DNA of 64,000 bases, from contig OY755176.1 in the NCBI GenBank assembly GCA_963576735.1, positions 19,949,423-20,013,422 on the forward strand, read 5' to 3'. The position numbers and the translations under genes are program-made. This DNA comes from Bedellia somnulentella. Taxonomy: Eukaryota > Arthropoda > Insecta > Lepidoptera > Bedelliidae. Shown in pieces: positions 13,107 through 23,753 of this stretch; position 1 is the stretch's first letter, and every line of letters starts with the position of its first letter. Under the pieces are notes generated by a model. That model did no database searches, was not told where the DNA came from, and saw only the letters and a program-made list of their open reading frames with translations.

Positions 13107-13372
13107 GAATTATCATAGAATTTATCATGGTTGTTAACGTTGAGGGAAAACATCGTGAGGAAACCCACATGGCTGAGTTGTACTTAGTCATGTGACAGTG
13201 TATTCGTACAAAACGGCGATAGGCCTGCCCCCTATCACGTGAGTACACTGTCCATGCAAAACGTGGGTACTCTGAACACCAGGTGACAAAGTCACGTGAT
13301 GTTCAGAAGTATTAGTACCTCTGCCAACCCCTTCGGGGATATTCAGCGTGAACGTTTATGTTATGTTATGTT
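13107..13372 (+). mobile_element. family B SINE, 5'-truncated
   Basis: Lacks the tRNA head, beginning near ATTTATCATGGTTGTTAACG; body and TTATG tail are intact. Confidence 0.85.
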
Positions 13373-13780
13373 ATAAAATTCTAGTGAAATCTATGGACTT
13401 ATATATTATTTGAATTTCATTGATGTCGTTTTGCATTACATAATAAATATTACAAAACAAACCGAAATACATTTTATAAATCTGACTATGTACGCAAAAT
13501 TATGATTGTACACTGACATCAACATCAATATACTTTGTGGCAAAATATGATATCTGAAATGCACGGATTTTTAAATTACAAAAGTTTTCCTGAAGTGACT
13601 ATTCAATGGTTTGCAAATCGCACATTGATTTTCACTATAGGCACGCTTTTGTGTTATGTGTGAAGATATGTGTTTCTTAGCATTGGATTTGTTTATCAGT
13701 GTACTTTTATGGTACTCTGAACCAAACACAAATCTTAATTATATATTTAGTAATTTAATATAAAAAATAGTTTTTTGCGA

Positions 13781-14145
13781 CATGATAGTACAGTGGGTAG
13801 AACACCCGCCCGAAAACAGAAGGGCGTGAGTTCCAATCCTGGGTCGGGCCTACACCAATTTGCCTTTTCTAAAGTCATATGAGTGGTTAATTTATCATGG
13901 TTGTTAACGGTGAGGGAAAACATCGTGAGGAAACCCGCATGATTGAGTTGAACTTAGTCATGTTACAGTGTATTCGTACGAAATAGCGATAAGCCTGCCC
14001 CCTATCACGTGAGTACACTGTCTAAGCAAAACGTGGGTACCTTCTCTGGACAGTAGATGGCGCTGCCATGTGAGTTCAGAAGTATAGGTACCTCTGCCAA
14101 CCCCTTCGGGGTTAAACGGCGTGAACGTTTATGTTATGTTATGTT
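13781..14145 (+). mobile_element. family B SINE, divergent subfamily
   Basis: Has the head (GATAGTACAGTGGGTAGAAC) and tail. A different segment, CTTCTCTGGACAGTAGATGG, replaces the usual GAACACCAGGTGACAAAGTC near 14041, defining a second subfamily. The same variant occurs at 60855-61048. Confidence 0.85.
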
Positions 14146-14750
14146 AGTTTTTTGTTAACGTACAAAAACTATTGAAAAAATGAAGTATAGTTGGTAACAG
14201 TGTAATTCACATTATACAAACCTACTCGTATTATAGTATTTGGCATCTAATCCGTTTTAAAAAGATTGTGTGATAGTAATCGTATGGTATTTGCAAGCTT
14301 ACCCCTGTGGGTCACGGGGTAGATACAAAGGAAAGTCCGGCGAGGGATATGAACACCCCTTATGTTTCATTAACGACTATACCAATACAGAGTTACGCGA
14401 GTTTAGACAGCACGCGCAGACACGTGTAGATATTTTGATAGATAATCTATTAAGTATTAAAATATAAAAATGTGGAAGCTTAGATCTTATTTGAATAAAA
14501 GATATTGGCCGACTTTACTCTTGTTAGGTATGCTTCGAACTATGTTCCAAAGCTGAAAACGTTTTAAATAAATATACACTCTAACTATAAACGGCTTACG
14601 GTCTTTTTTTTTAAATATAATCAATGGAATTATTTCAATCCCATTACCGAGTCACATTAATTTTATTTAGCCTCTTATTAGCTTTTGTGATTAGTTTACT
14701 ATGGAGTCTGATTCATACGTATCGACACGCGGCACATACGGCCGATTATA

Positions 14751-14992
14751 CATACATACATACACTCACGGCTATAAATCCCTAGAAGGGATAGCCAGAG
14801 CCAAGGAAGTCATCAACAACTTTAGGAAAGTTGAGTAGGGAAAAGATAGTAAAATAAAGGTTGTTGGTGATGGGTCTCCAACCGCATCGCCCAAAAATCC
14901 CTTAAAAGCCCCAATACCGTTAGTCACCTCTTACGTACACCCACCGGAAGAAATGGGGTAGTGCTATTCTAAGCCGACACTACACAGCAGAT
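14751..14992 (-). repeat. family A repeat
   Basis: Complete reverse copy with CATACATACATACACTCACG tail end. Confidence 0.88.
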
Positions 14993-15039
14993 TATGTTTC
15001 TACGAAATCGATTAAAAATGAAACAACTATATACTGTCG

Positions 15040-15228
15040 CTTTATACTACACTTATTTTCCCGTAGGTGTTCGTGAGAGACGACTAAGAATTTTATAAAT
15101 GATCTTTGGGCGATGCTGTTATAGACCCATTACCAATAAACTTTATTTTACAATTTTATTCCCAGTCATCTTCAATAATACTCGTAGTTGAGGAATTTCT
15201 TACTGCTGAAGCTCTAGCTATGTATGTA
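15040..15228 (+). repeat. family A repeat, old
   Basis: Degraded direct copy recognised by GGGCGATGCTGTTATAGACC and GTTGAGGAATTTCTTACTG. Confidence 0.6.
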
Positions 15229-15235
15229 CGATAAA

Positions 15236-16420
15236 AAAAATATTAGAGGGAGAGTTCTAAACGTAGCTAATGCTACATCCTAGTCCAGAGCCGTCCACAC
15301 AATGACCCCGCGTAAATCTCTGGCCAAGCGCGGACAACGGAATTCATAAATTATGATTCACTTGTTCACTGAAACCTTTTTTTATGACAGAGCTTTGGTT
15401 GCAGCCATTTTGTTGGCGGGCTGGCCAACTAGGAAGTGATATATTTATGTGATCGTATCATTTTTAACTGAAACGTTCAATCATTTAGCGATTTTATTAC
15501 TTTAAAACGACGGAGTGTTATTGATAGCGACTATTTGAAATTATTTATCTTTTTGTTTGCATTCCCTTATATTTTGCATTATATTTTGGGAAAGCATTTA
15601 GATAAATTATCTTACTTATCAAATTATATTTGTCTATAAAGTAGATTGTTGGTTCATACAAACAAGATTTTATAATTTTTATTCCTAGCATTATAAGAAG
15701 AAGATTCTATTGGCATCACAAAACACAAAAAATAACCCTAGCATAAAAAACGTAAGTAAGACGGAATTTCCAATAGCGAAACTTATAACATGACTACTGT
15801 GTAAGCTAAACAGGTCTTAAGTGCCCACACTTTCAGAATAGTCTTATAAACATGTTTTACATAAACAGTGTTTGACTAAAAAAACACAGTTTTGCATAGA
15901 AAACATTTCATGCTATAGTGGAAAGACAAATGTATAATTTATACTTATGTTATAAGATCAACTATAATATAACCCGGCTCAAAATAAAAGTGTTTGCGAT
16001 TTACGACGCGTAAAGGGCGAGGCGGCGCGAAATGTCTTTCATTTCATAAATTTTACCGCTCTCAGACTACAGCGCCCCGCGTCATTACATTGCCAAGAAC
16101 CCCTTAATTTTGCCACCAATATCACAAACGCTTACTTATATGTATACATTAAATTTCGTGGTATGATTATTTTTAGTTTTAAACCCACTTTTGCAAATGG
16201 AAGTATATATAAAAAGGCCAATCATTTAAAACATAATTATTGGCTAGGGAGAGTTAAAACTAAAATCATTAAATAAGATAGTCGTGTCACTAACAAATTA
16301 AAGATATATAAATAGTTTTTTTTTCTATTTACGACGTTATTCTCAAATTCTATTGTCAACTTTATTCATTGACTGATAATGATTTGACATTTTTAAGAAC
16401 ACCTCAAATCTGTTGAAGAC
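15236..16420. other. no recognisable feature
   Basis: No frame, RNA gene or shared repeat that I can name. Confidence 0.45.
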
Positions 16421-16423
16421 TTA

Positions 16424-16561
16424 CGCCCGATTTCTGAATTGAGTATTCAAGCTGAGAACGACTTAAGTATCGTTTCGTCTCATTCTGTTGCTAAGATTTT
16501 AATGCGACAGAACGATACTTAAGTTCTTCTCAGCTGGAATACTCAATTCAGAAATCGGTCG
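16424..16561. mobile_element. 138-bp fold-back MITE, TTA target site
   Basis: The two halves are near-perfect inverted repeats of about 55 bases: CGCCCGATTTCTGAATTGAG at the left end and its complement GAAATCGGTCG at the right end. TTA flanks both sides (16421-16423, 16562-16564). A 3-bp TWA duplication is typical of PIF/Harbinger MITEs, so that assignment is likely but not proved. Confidence 0.8.
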
Positions 16562-17036
16562 TTACTGTAGAAAATTGTAAGAGCCAAAATACTATCTTCA
16601 TCAACCACTTCGCATATTTGCATATTTTATTTGCAAGCAAAATATTTAAAAGAAACGTAAAACACAACGCCAGTCGTACGAAAGCCATTTCCTTCTTTAT
16701 TCAGTTGTCCGTCCGTAAAATCTTTATAGTCCACGATAGTGTGACTTATGTCATTATGGCGGAACATAACTTTGAAATATGCCTTTGTACATTTTTAAAT
16801 CTACAATTAATTTAATGGCAGGACGCGTGTTAAATGAAAATTTCATTTTATAGCTTATTTTAGTGTGGTTCTTTTTATTCCTTTTAAATAATAGAGATAC
16901 AAAACCGAGAGCGTCACGCATGATGCATTACTAACAATAAAAACATAAAATCACGTTGGTAAAGTAGTATTAGGTAAATGTTTTGAGTAAAAACTTACTG
17001 CTGCATTAACTACATGAATATCAATTTGCTTTGTTC

Positions 17037-17396
17037 TTTAACGTGATAGCTCAATGGGTAGAACACCGGTTAACGTGCAAACGACTAGTGTTCAAATCCC
17101 GGGTCGGGCCTACACCCATTTGTCTTTTCTAAAGACATATGTGTGGTTAATTTATCATGGTTGTTAACGGTGAGGGAAAACATCGTAAGGAAACCCACAT
17201 GGCTGAGTTGTACTTAGTCATGTGACAGTGTATTCGTACAACGGCGATAGGCCTGCCCCCTATCACGTGAGTACACTGTCCATGCAATACGTGGGTACTC
17301 CGAACACCAGGTGATAAAGTCACGTGATGTTCAGAAATATTAGTACCTCTGCCAACCCCTTCGGGGATATTCGGCGTGAACGTTTATGTTTATGTT
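17037..17396 (+). mobile_element. family B SINE
   Basis: Full copy with head GTGATAGCTCAATGGGTAG and TTTATG tail. Confidence 0.88.
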
Positions 17397-18118
17397 CAAG
17401 CCAGCTCTACAATATGAGTAGGTATTATAGGAAAGAAAGCGAAGCGAGAAATAAACAATGTTGACAAGATTGCCTGCACGATACAGTTGTTTTTCTTATT
17501 AAGTATAATAATTTTAAATAAATTTTAAAGACTCATTTAATTATTTTAATGTCGTCCCGTGAGTGTTATACAAGATGAAGTTTATAAGTATTTGGTGGGT
17601 GACACTGACAAGAACTTATCATCTATGATCTTTTATTTGACAGCCGTTTTCTCTCCCAATTTTTATAATAAACTGAGGAATTATGACGGAGCTCTCCTAA
17701 ACTACCTCGTTTTGTAGTTTAGTGGTTAATGGGATTTTCAAGCGCTTCTTATTCAGCAGATGGTTGATAGCACTTCAATTAGCAAAACATGAAATAGGTG
17801 TTAATAAATTAGGAATAAATTTTAAGTAATTTACTTCCCAGTCAAAAACTTAACTAAAATATTTTACTTTCCCTTCGACTATTAAAAACAGATCAAAAGA
17901 GGGTCGCGGGACATTGAATGGAATACTTTTTTATTTTTTTCCGCAAAGGAAAAGCGGCAATAAAAGTAAATTATGGTTTTAATTTCACCGCCTTTTCCAC
18001 GATAACCCTTAATGACCAGGAAAATGAATTTATTAAACATATAACTTACTGAATGTAACAAAACTTTAAAAGATCATTTTTATCGTAGTTAAATGAGAGT
18101 GTATTAAATATTACAACC

Positions 18119-18245
18119 GTGTCAACTTAGGTCGGTTGGAAACCTATCAACAAAGATTATTTGTTTTACTTATTCTATTATCAAAAGAGGCTGAAGAATT
18201 TTTAGTATAGTAAGCTACTAGTTTGTGATTTTTAGTCGTAGATAT
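18119..18245 (+). repeat. family A repeat, very degraded
   Basis: Only GGTTGGAAACCTATCAACAA and GAGGCTGAAGAATTTTTAG keep the family pattern. Confidence 0.4.
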
Positions 18246-18634
18246 TGAATTAAATATGGACATCAAGGTGTTTCATCAAAGCGGCAATTATTGGCGCCTC
18301 GACTCGGCTTGAGGCTGACTTACATACTACTGTACAAGAAATTTATAATACATCAAGGGGTTCACAAGTTCATGTCATTATAATTTTTAAAGCCATTGTA
18401 TAGGTTTAAAAATAATCGACATTTTAATAAATCTGGCCACCACATCACTGATACTATTCTGTGAGCAATGTCGAGAGAGCGCCATTGAATCACCGCGGGA
18501 ATTTTCACATTTTTCAGGACATTGTTGTCATCAAATATTCACGCATCAAGCGACAACCAAACAAAAACAATTTTTATGAATAAAACCTACATTTCATTAT
18601 TGTTTATATATATTTTCAAAGTGAGCGTGAGTAC

Positions 18635-18703
18635 GAGTATTAGTACCTCTGCCAACCCCTTCGGGGATATTCGGCGTGAACGTTTATGTTATGTTATGTT
18701 ATA
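18635..18703 (+). mobile_element. family B SINE 3' fragment
   Basis: Last 70 bases of the family, with CCCCTTCGGGG and TTATG units, set in a GTGAGTG/GTGTGT-rich stretch. Confidence 0.8.
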
Positions 18704-19710
18704 TGAGCGTGAGTGTGTATGTGTGTGTGTTTATATGTGTTTGAGCTTTAATGTGTATGAAATATATTGTATTGCACAAATAAATAATATTTATGAATTA
18801 GTCTGTTAATTTTTCACTAGAGGAAAATATCAGTGCCTCCAGTAAAAAAGGGATAAACTCGACTTAATCCCTTTTGTTTTTATTAAACCATCGTGATCAG
18901 CGTACCGAGTTACATAACATATCAAAAGGACATAACTCTATCTGACCTCCTTCATGGATTTTAAAAACCGTCTAAAGGCATAGTTGGAGCTATTATTGGG
19001 TTAAGAGTATTTATATTCAGCTATTTTTCTGATTGAAATGGGCTAAGTGGAGCTACCTCGTTGCATTCACATGTCATTAAGGATATTATTATACTTAAAC
19101 ACAAACAAAATGGTACAACTAGTATAGTTCCTAAATACTTCATATCATTTTGGGATTAACATTTGTTACATCTTTATTAATTTAATAAAATAAAGACATA
19201 ACATCAATTAGCTCCTTTCATACAGTTACAGTTGAACAATAACAAGGGATTAAGTCGTCTCAAGCCCTTGCATTGATGACTTTACCCAGGGATACCCGCG
19301 CTTATACCGAATAGATATTGGTTGACTAGGTGAATCATAGGTCTTATTCGTTTAGCTCCACAGCTTTTATGATAACGCCAGAGGAACCAAAAGTAAGAAA
19401 AACTCGTGCGACCAAGCAAGGAAGTTGCTCTATATCATATCATATTCATTGAGGTAAACATTTACATGAAAATGTATGTAAAAACTGCTTTTTTGTGATA
19501 TACACAGTGAAAATTTCAAGTCTGTTTCTCTACAAGCCCCAAAAAAAGGATTTTATATCGGGAACTATGCCAAGCAGTACCAAGGGTATAACTGCTAAAA
19601 ACAGATGGTCGGACGAATATTTAGAAAAAGTTCGTAGGGATATTTTGACATTTCCACAGTATGAAAGTCACAATATGACAAAGTATGATGTACGTCACAG
19701 TATGATGCTG

Positions 19711-19803
19711 TGTGTGTAGTGTCGGCTTAGAATAACACTTCCCAATTTCTTCCGGTGGGTGTACGTAAGAGGCGACTAACGGTATTGGGGCTTTTAAGGG
19801 ATT
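19711..19803 (+). repeat. family A repeat, 5' part of a split copy
   Basis: Runs from GTGTAGTGTCGGCTTAGAAT to TTTTAAGGGATTTT, where it is replaced by family C sequence. Its 3' part is at 20285-20361. Confidence 0.85.
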
Positions 19804-20032
19804 TTAATGTTTTTTGACATGAATTCCTCATGTGGGGATTATTACTCATAAATAAAAGATAGAAAGAATAAATAAAGGAAAGAAAAACCTCGACACTGGC
19901 GGGGTTCGAACCCGCGACCTTCGGGTATACGCCCCCGTCGCTCTGCCAACTGACTTTCTTTCCTTTAATAACATCTTTTATTTATGAGTAATAATCCCCA
20001 CATGAGGAATTCATGTCAAAAAACATTAAAAT
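19801..20032. repeat. family C: 60-bp perfect inverted repeat around a tRNA-like core
   Basis: Arms 19801-19860 and 19973-20032 are exact reverse complements (60 of 60). They contain AATCCCCACATGAGGAATTC. The 112-base spacer holds a reverse-oriented tRNA-like sequence and AAAGGAAAGAAA/TTTCTTTCCTTT, itself inverted. Parts of the same unit recur at 29730-29800, 36880-36973 and 63905-63950. Confidence 0.85.
19892..19954 (-). repeat. tRNA-like sequence, 5'-truncated
   Basis: Reverse complement of the 20192-20264 copy, lacking its first acceptor-stem strand. T arm GCGGGTTCGAACCCCGC is perfect. Confidence 0.7.
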
Positions 20033-20191
20033 TATGTGATAGTTAGGCGTTTCCAACATTTGCATTCTATCTGAAAAGGTAGACAAGTGGCCGTCCGAAT
20101 TAGTTAAAATTCGGAGGTAGGAAACGCAAACACTACTTGAACGTGTAAAAAAGAAACAAAGGATAGAGAAATTTCGCGCTGGATGCCAACT

Positions 20192-20264
20192 GACACTGTA
20201 GCTCAGTTGGCAGAGCGACGGGGGCGTATACCCGAAGGTCGCGGGTTCGAACCCCGCCAGTGTC
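20192..20264 (+). repeat. tRNA-like sequence (SINE head or tRNA pseudogene)
   Basis: A 73-base cloverleaf: acceptor GACACTG pairs with CAGTGTC (7 of 7), D arm GCTC-N8-GAGC, T arm GCGGG-TTCGAAC-CCCGC. The anticodon arm CGGG-GGCGTATA-CCCG has a 4-bp stem and 8-base loop, unlike a functional tRNA. It is repeated three times in the window always next to AAATTTTTCTTTCC, so it is a repeat head rather than a tRNA gene. Confidence 0.7.
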
Positions 20265-20284
20265 GAAATTTTTCTTTCCTTTAA

Positions 20285-20361
20285 TAACTGTGGCTGGGCA
20301 ATTTCTGATTCCCCAGCCCTTCAAGGGATTCATAGCCGTTAGTATATGTATATGTATGTAT
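20285..20361 (+). repeat. family A repeat, 3' part of a split copy
   Basis: Begins GTGGCTGGGCAATTTC, has CCCTTCAAGGGATTCATAGC and a TATG tail. About 100 internal bases of family A are replaced by the family C composite. Confidence 0.8.
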
Positions 20362-20489
20362 CTATTTATGACAGTCACCATGCTCGTAATAAAAAAACAA
20401 AGAAATTTTTGATAACTACTTTGAACATGCATACAATTTATTCTTTGTATTGCAAAGACCGTCCAAAGGAGGAACAAGTTTGTAAGACT

Positions 20490-21247
20490 TACTTACTTAC
20501 TCCGTTGGCTCAGCGACCCAAAGTGGATCTTGGCCTCAGACACAAGAAGTCGCCATTGGTCCCTATCCTGTGCGATCTCTTTCCAGTTGCCTGCCTGAAG
20601 TTCGCGCAGGTCCTTTTCGATTTCGTCCCTCCATCGATACTTGGGACGTCCAACTGGTCTTCGACCGCTTGGTATTCCAAGGTAAACCTTTTTGACCGCC
20701 CGATCCTCCCCCATCCTCTCCAGGTGGCCAAGCCAGCGGAGCCGGTGGGACTTTATTTCGCCGATGATGTTAGGTTCAGAAATCAGGTCTTCGATTTCCT
20801 GGTTCTTCCTCATTCTCAGAGTGCCATCTTCCATCCTGTTGGGACCCAAGAAGCCGCCAAAATGCTCGAAGATGAAGCACATAGGGTTGGGCTCAGAATC
20901 AATATGGAAAAGACCGAATACCTTCACATGAAACGTCATCGACGCGCCGAAGATTTACGAAAGAACTTACAGGTGAGAGAGTCAGTCTACAAAGGAGTTG
21001 ATAAATTCAAATACTTAGGATGCACAGTCACTGATACCAACACCAGGGAACAGGAGATTGACATTCGAGTACAAAACGCCCTTTGCTGCAGCGCTGCTCT
21101 CCACAAAGTGCTTGTGTCAAAACTCCTCAGCAGAAAAACCAAGATCCGAATTTATAAAACCGTCATCCGGCCGATCTTGATGTATGGATGCGAGGCTTGG
21201 ACACTCACTCTCAAGGAAGAGAATAAACTTCTGGTTGCGGAAAGGAA
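20490..21247 (-). mobile_element. LINE insertion with inverted 5' segment (twin priming)
   Basis: The 3' segment, 20490 to about 20848, encodes on the minus strand the C-terminus of an RTE-like reverse transcriptase (LRWLGHLERM, GRRPVGRPKYRWRDEIEKDL, stop at 20493-20495 region) and ends in an AGTAAGTAAGTA tail. The 5' segment, about 20855-21247, is on the plus strand and encodes the part that should lie just upstream (RVGLRINMEKTEYL, FKYLGCTVTD, RPILMYGCEAWTL, LLVAERK). The pieces abut in protein order but in opposite orientation. A 14-bp duplication AAGTTTGTAAGACT at 20476-20489 and 21248-21261 flanks the whole. This is the classic twin-primed LINE insertion. Confidence 0.88.
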
Positions 21248-21795
21248 AAGTTTGTAAGACTATATACTCAAAAATATTTCACAGCTTAAATCTATCATTT
21301 AAGCCCCCGTTGGTGGATACATGTAGAAAGTGTGTCATGCTACAGGAAAATATTCAGTACACTACTTCAGCATAAGAAAAAGCAGAACTTGTAAACCAGC
21401 TCAATGAATCTCAAGCTGATGCTACAGGGCACCAGCAGAAAAGCAATGATAAAATATTGACATTGGAAGATGACTACTATTGGTGTTCACTTTTGATATT
21501 CAACAACGCCTTCCCACTCCCATACTCTCAGATATGGTATTTTACAAAAGAAGCGCCTATAATACAACCATTCACGACTGTAAAACAAAAGAAGCTATTG
21601 GCTACATGCGGCACGAAGCATCAGGTAAACGCGGTGGAAATCAAATCTCTCCCTGTTCTATGACTACATCATAACTTTTCATGTTCATGTCACAAAAATC
21701 ATATTATACTTTGGCACATGTGGGGTTCAAAATAAGGACCCATCTGTCACTGCCATGTTCATGGCGCTTATAAAATAATGTTCTCACTTGGAATA

Positions 21796-22530
21796 CACCG
21801 TCATCAGCCAATAGACGTCACTGCTGGACATAGGCCTCCCCCAAAAATCTCTACAACGACAGGTCCTGCGCTGCCCTCATTCATTGGCTTCCCGCGACTT
21901 TGACCAAGCCGTCGTTCCACCTTGTGGACGGTACGTGGCCGCCACTCCAGAACCTTCGAGCCCAACGACTGTTGGTTCTGCGTGGAATCACTACTATCCA
22001 TTGCCATTTAAGTTTTGCAACTCTTTGGGCTATGTGATAGAGCATAGAAGATATGGCGCAGCTTCCCGAACGCTGCCCAATCGAGCTGGATTCGACGGTT
22101 GACCGAAGTTGGCTCTTCCTAACCGAATGGTTTGTCCAGGGTATACATATTAGTCAACAACTTCGAGTATAGAGTCTCCAAGCTCGACAAGCATGGGTAC
22201 AACATGGTTATTCGACATGACTTTAGTCCTGTCCATGTTAATTTTAAGACCCTCTCTTTAAGATAATCTATTGAGGTCAAAGCATTTTACTTAATTCTTC
22301 GTCTGAATCTGATAATAGAATCAAAGATTATTTCATAGTCCACGAAACCTAGGCACAGTGGTAGATTAAACTCCTCGGTCTCCTGTACAATCTGGCGCAG
22401 GGTGTGAATAAGGGCTATGGTACTAAATGACCTTTTCGGAAACCGGCTCGTTCGGGAGGCTGGAAGCCGTCAAATCTACGAGACAGACGATTCGTGATGA
22501 CTCTGGAAAACATGTACTGGTCGGACGTTC
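21796..22530 (-). mobile_element. degraded RTE-like LINE (family D)
   Basis: Minus strand, high to low coordinates: a reverse-transcriptase finger/palm segment with SRRFDGFQPPERAGFRKG (about 22505-22440) and PLCLGFVDY, then a decayed middle, then the terminus GGCCTATGTCCAGCAGTGAC with a short GATGAC-type tail at 21797. Several stops and an internal deletion between 22150 and 22010. Confidence 0.75.
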
Positions 22531-23233
22531 GGTGGTTTAGATACACACAAAGTAATTGAAATTAAATGAATTTGTGGTGAAATACAAAACCAACCTAACA
22601 ATGTAATGACTTTAAAAAAATCTCATTTTAGCGGACTACTGGCTGAACGAAACTCCTCAACAGCAATGTAATTACTCTAGGAGTAAATCCTTGCATGTGT
22701 GAATATTTCTTGCAAAAGTTTTCTTTTTTCATGAGTACATTAGTTATTTATTTAATTATAACTCATGCAATTGGGTTTTAGGTTTTAGTTTCGATTTATC
22801 TTGCAGATTAGTAATTATGCGCATCATGGCTGTAATAAAATAAATTTCATAGATATTTAGGCATGAGTAAGCTCTTTGGTGCAACAGAAGTGGTCATAAG
22901 TCCTGAAAAAACTTAAAGAAATAAACAATATTATGCCCTCATAGACCATACATCATTGTAGTATAATAGCATTTATTTTTTTAGGAAGAAAAAAATATAT
23001 ACTTTAACTGCAGCTATGCCATAATTATGTGGTTCACAAGGAAATAGTTCAACAAAACTATAAAAAAAATATATGATATATACATGATACATAAACATGG
23101 TATATATCATTTGATAGGTATTAAATGGAACTATAATACTGCATTAACATTTAACTGAAATAAATCTAAGTTTTGTTTAAAAAAACAAAAGTTTAGTTTT
23201 TTCGCTCTCCTGAAAAGTGCCGATTTTCAACTA
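22531..23233. other. T1 right arm, non-coding
   Basis: AT-rich sequence between the LINE and the right TIR. No frame continues the transposase. Confidence 0.5.
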
Positions 23234-23257
23234 ATCCCTTTTTTACTGGAGGCACTG

Positions 23258-23738
23258 TGTTAAGCCGCACTATCATAACATAGTGCTGCGCCTTTCCCAA
23301 AGGGTTGGTAAAGAATATAATTAAAAGGACTGTATTTTATAGGTGGCGACATCTGGTGTAAAAGATGTACATTAAAACCATCAGAGGCATATTGATATTG
23401 ATATGTTAAGTTAGATTTACTATTGCTCAACAGATGTCGCTAGTAAATTACGTAATAAAGAATATTCTCGATCAATGTAAAACAACCGTTAGGAACATTA
23501 GAACTTTCTGTTTCTTCCAGAAACATTTGAATTAATAAAGTACCGTTTTAACGGTCGATTGCTATGTATTCTAGAAGCTTCCGCTATTGTTGTACAGAGG
23601 GCACTTGTAATGCCCAATTATTCAAATGATCACAACTAATACAGAATTTGAAGAGATAACAAACTAGTCTCACTATTCCCGGACACGGAGCCCCCCAGAC
23701 AGAGGACGTCGGCGCCCTACCAGCTCTACGAGTAATCA
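23258..23738 (+). repeat. BEL/Pao 5' LTR
   Basis: 481 bases with TG...CA ends. Identical by eye to the 3' LTR for about its first 415 bases, then differs at many positions in its last 60 or so. Confidence 0.93.
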
Positions 23739-23740
23739 CT

Positions 23741-23753
23741 TGGCGCCCAACGT
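23741..23753 (+). other. BEL/Pao primer-binding site
   Basis: TGGCGCCCAACGT starts two bases after the 5' LTR, in the expected place and beginning TGG, which matches the CCA end of a tRNA. I cannot name the tRNA with confidence. Confidence 0.8.

Larger units (their letters stand above)
19495..21775 (+). pseudogene. T1 transposase-like gene, in pieces
   Basis: Recognisable pieces in order on the plus strand: 19495-19671 (ends in ...TFPQYESH), 20367-20489 (MHTIYSLYCKDRPKEEQ, CKT), 21248-21460 (NLSFKPPLVDTCRKC, a CxxC-type motif, then stops), 21480-21665 (FDIQQRLPTP, MVFYKRSAYNTTIHD) and 21690-21775 (FGTCGVQNKDPSVTAM). I recognise this order from a large family of uncharacterised transposase-like proteins common in insect genomes (DUF7869-like, from memory), whose hallmark is an S-D-x-C-x-G-Q-N motif. 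Here the acidic residue of that motif is replaced (FGTCGVQN), stops interrupt the frame and a composite repeat and a LINE split it, so it is dead. The C-terminal part seems to have been lost where the family D LINE begins at about 21796. Confidence 0.7.
18831..23257 (+). mobile_element. DNA transposon T1 with dead transposase, heavily nested
   Basis: Terminal inverted repeats of 24 bases are perfect: the left end 18831-18854 begins CAGTGCCTCCAGTAA, the right end 23234-23257 is its exact complement. ATAT precedes the left end (18827-18830) and ATAT follows the right end once the BEL/Pao insertion is taken out (25941-25944), giving a 4-bp target duplication. Subterminal copies of AAGGGATTAAGTCG occur near the left TIR (minus strand, about 18861-18880) and at 19244-19257, as expected of transposase-binding sites. 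Inside lie the remains of a transposase gene (19495-21775) and three later insertions. I cannot name the superfamily from sequence alone. Confidence 0.8.

Noticed and set aside
14270..14467. 65-codon frame with GSRGRYKGKSGEGYEHP
   Set aside because: No family resemblance, no splice or promoter context.
20192..20264. Functional tRNA gene
   Set aside because: Acceptor, D and T arms are fine, but the anticodon arm has a 4-bp stem and 8-base loop and the sequence is repeated as part of family C.
20346..21257. 303-codon open frame on the plus strand as a single gene
   Set aside because: It joins T1 transposase remnant, antisense of a LINE 3' end and the sense strand of an inverted LINE segment; the joins coincide with a target duplication and the twin-priming junction.
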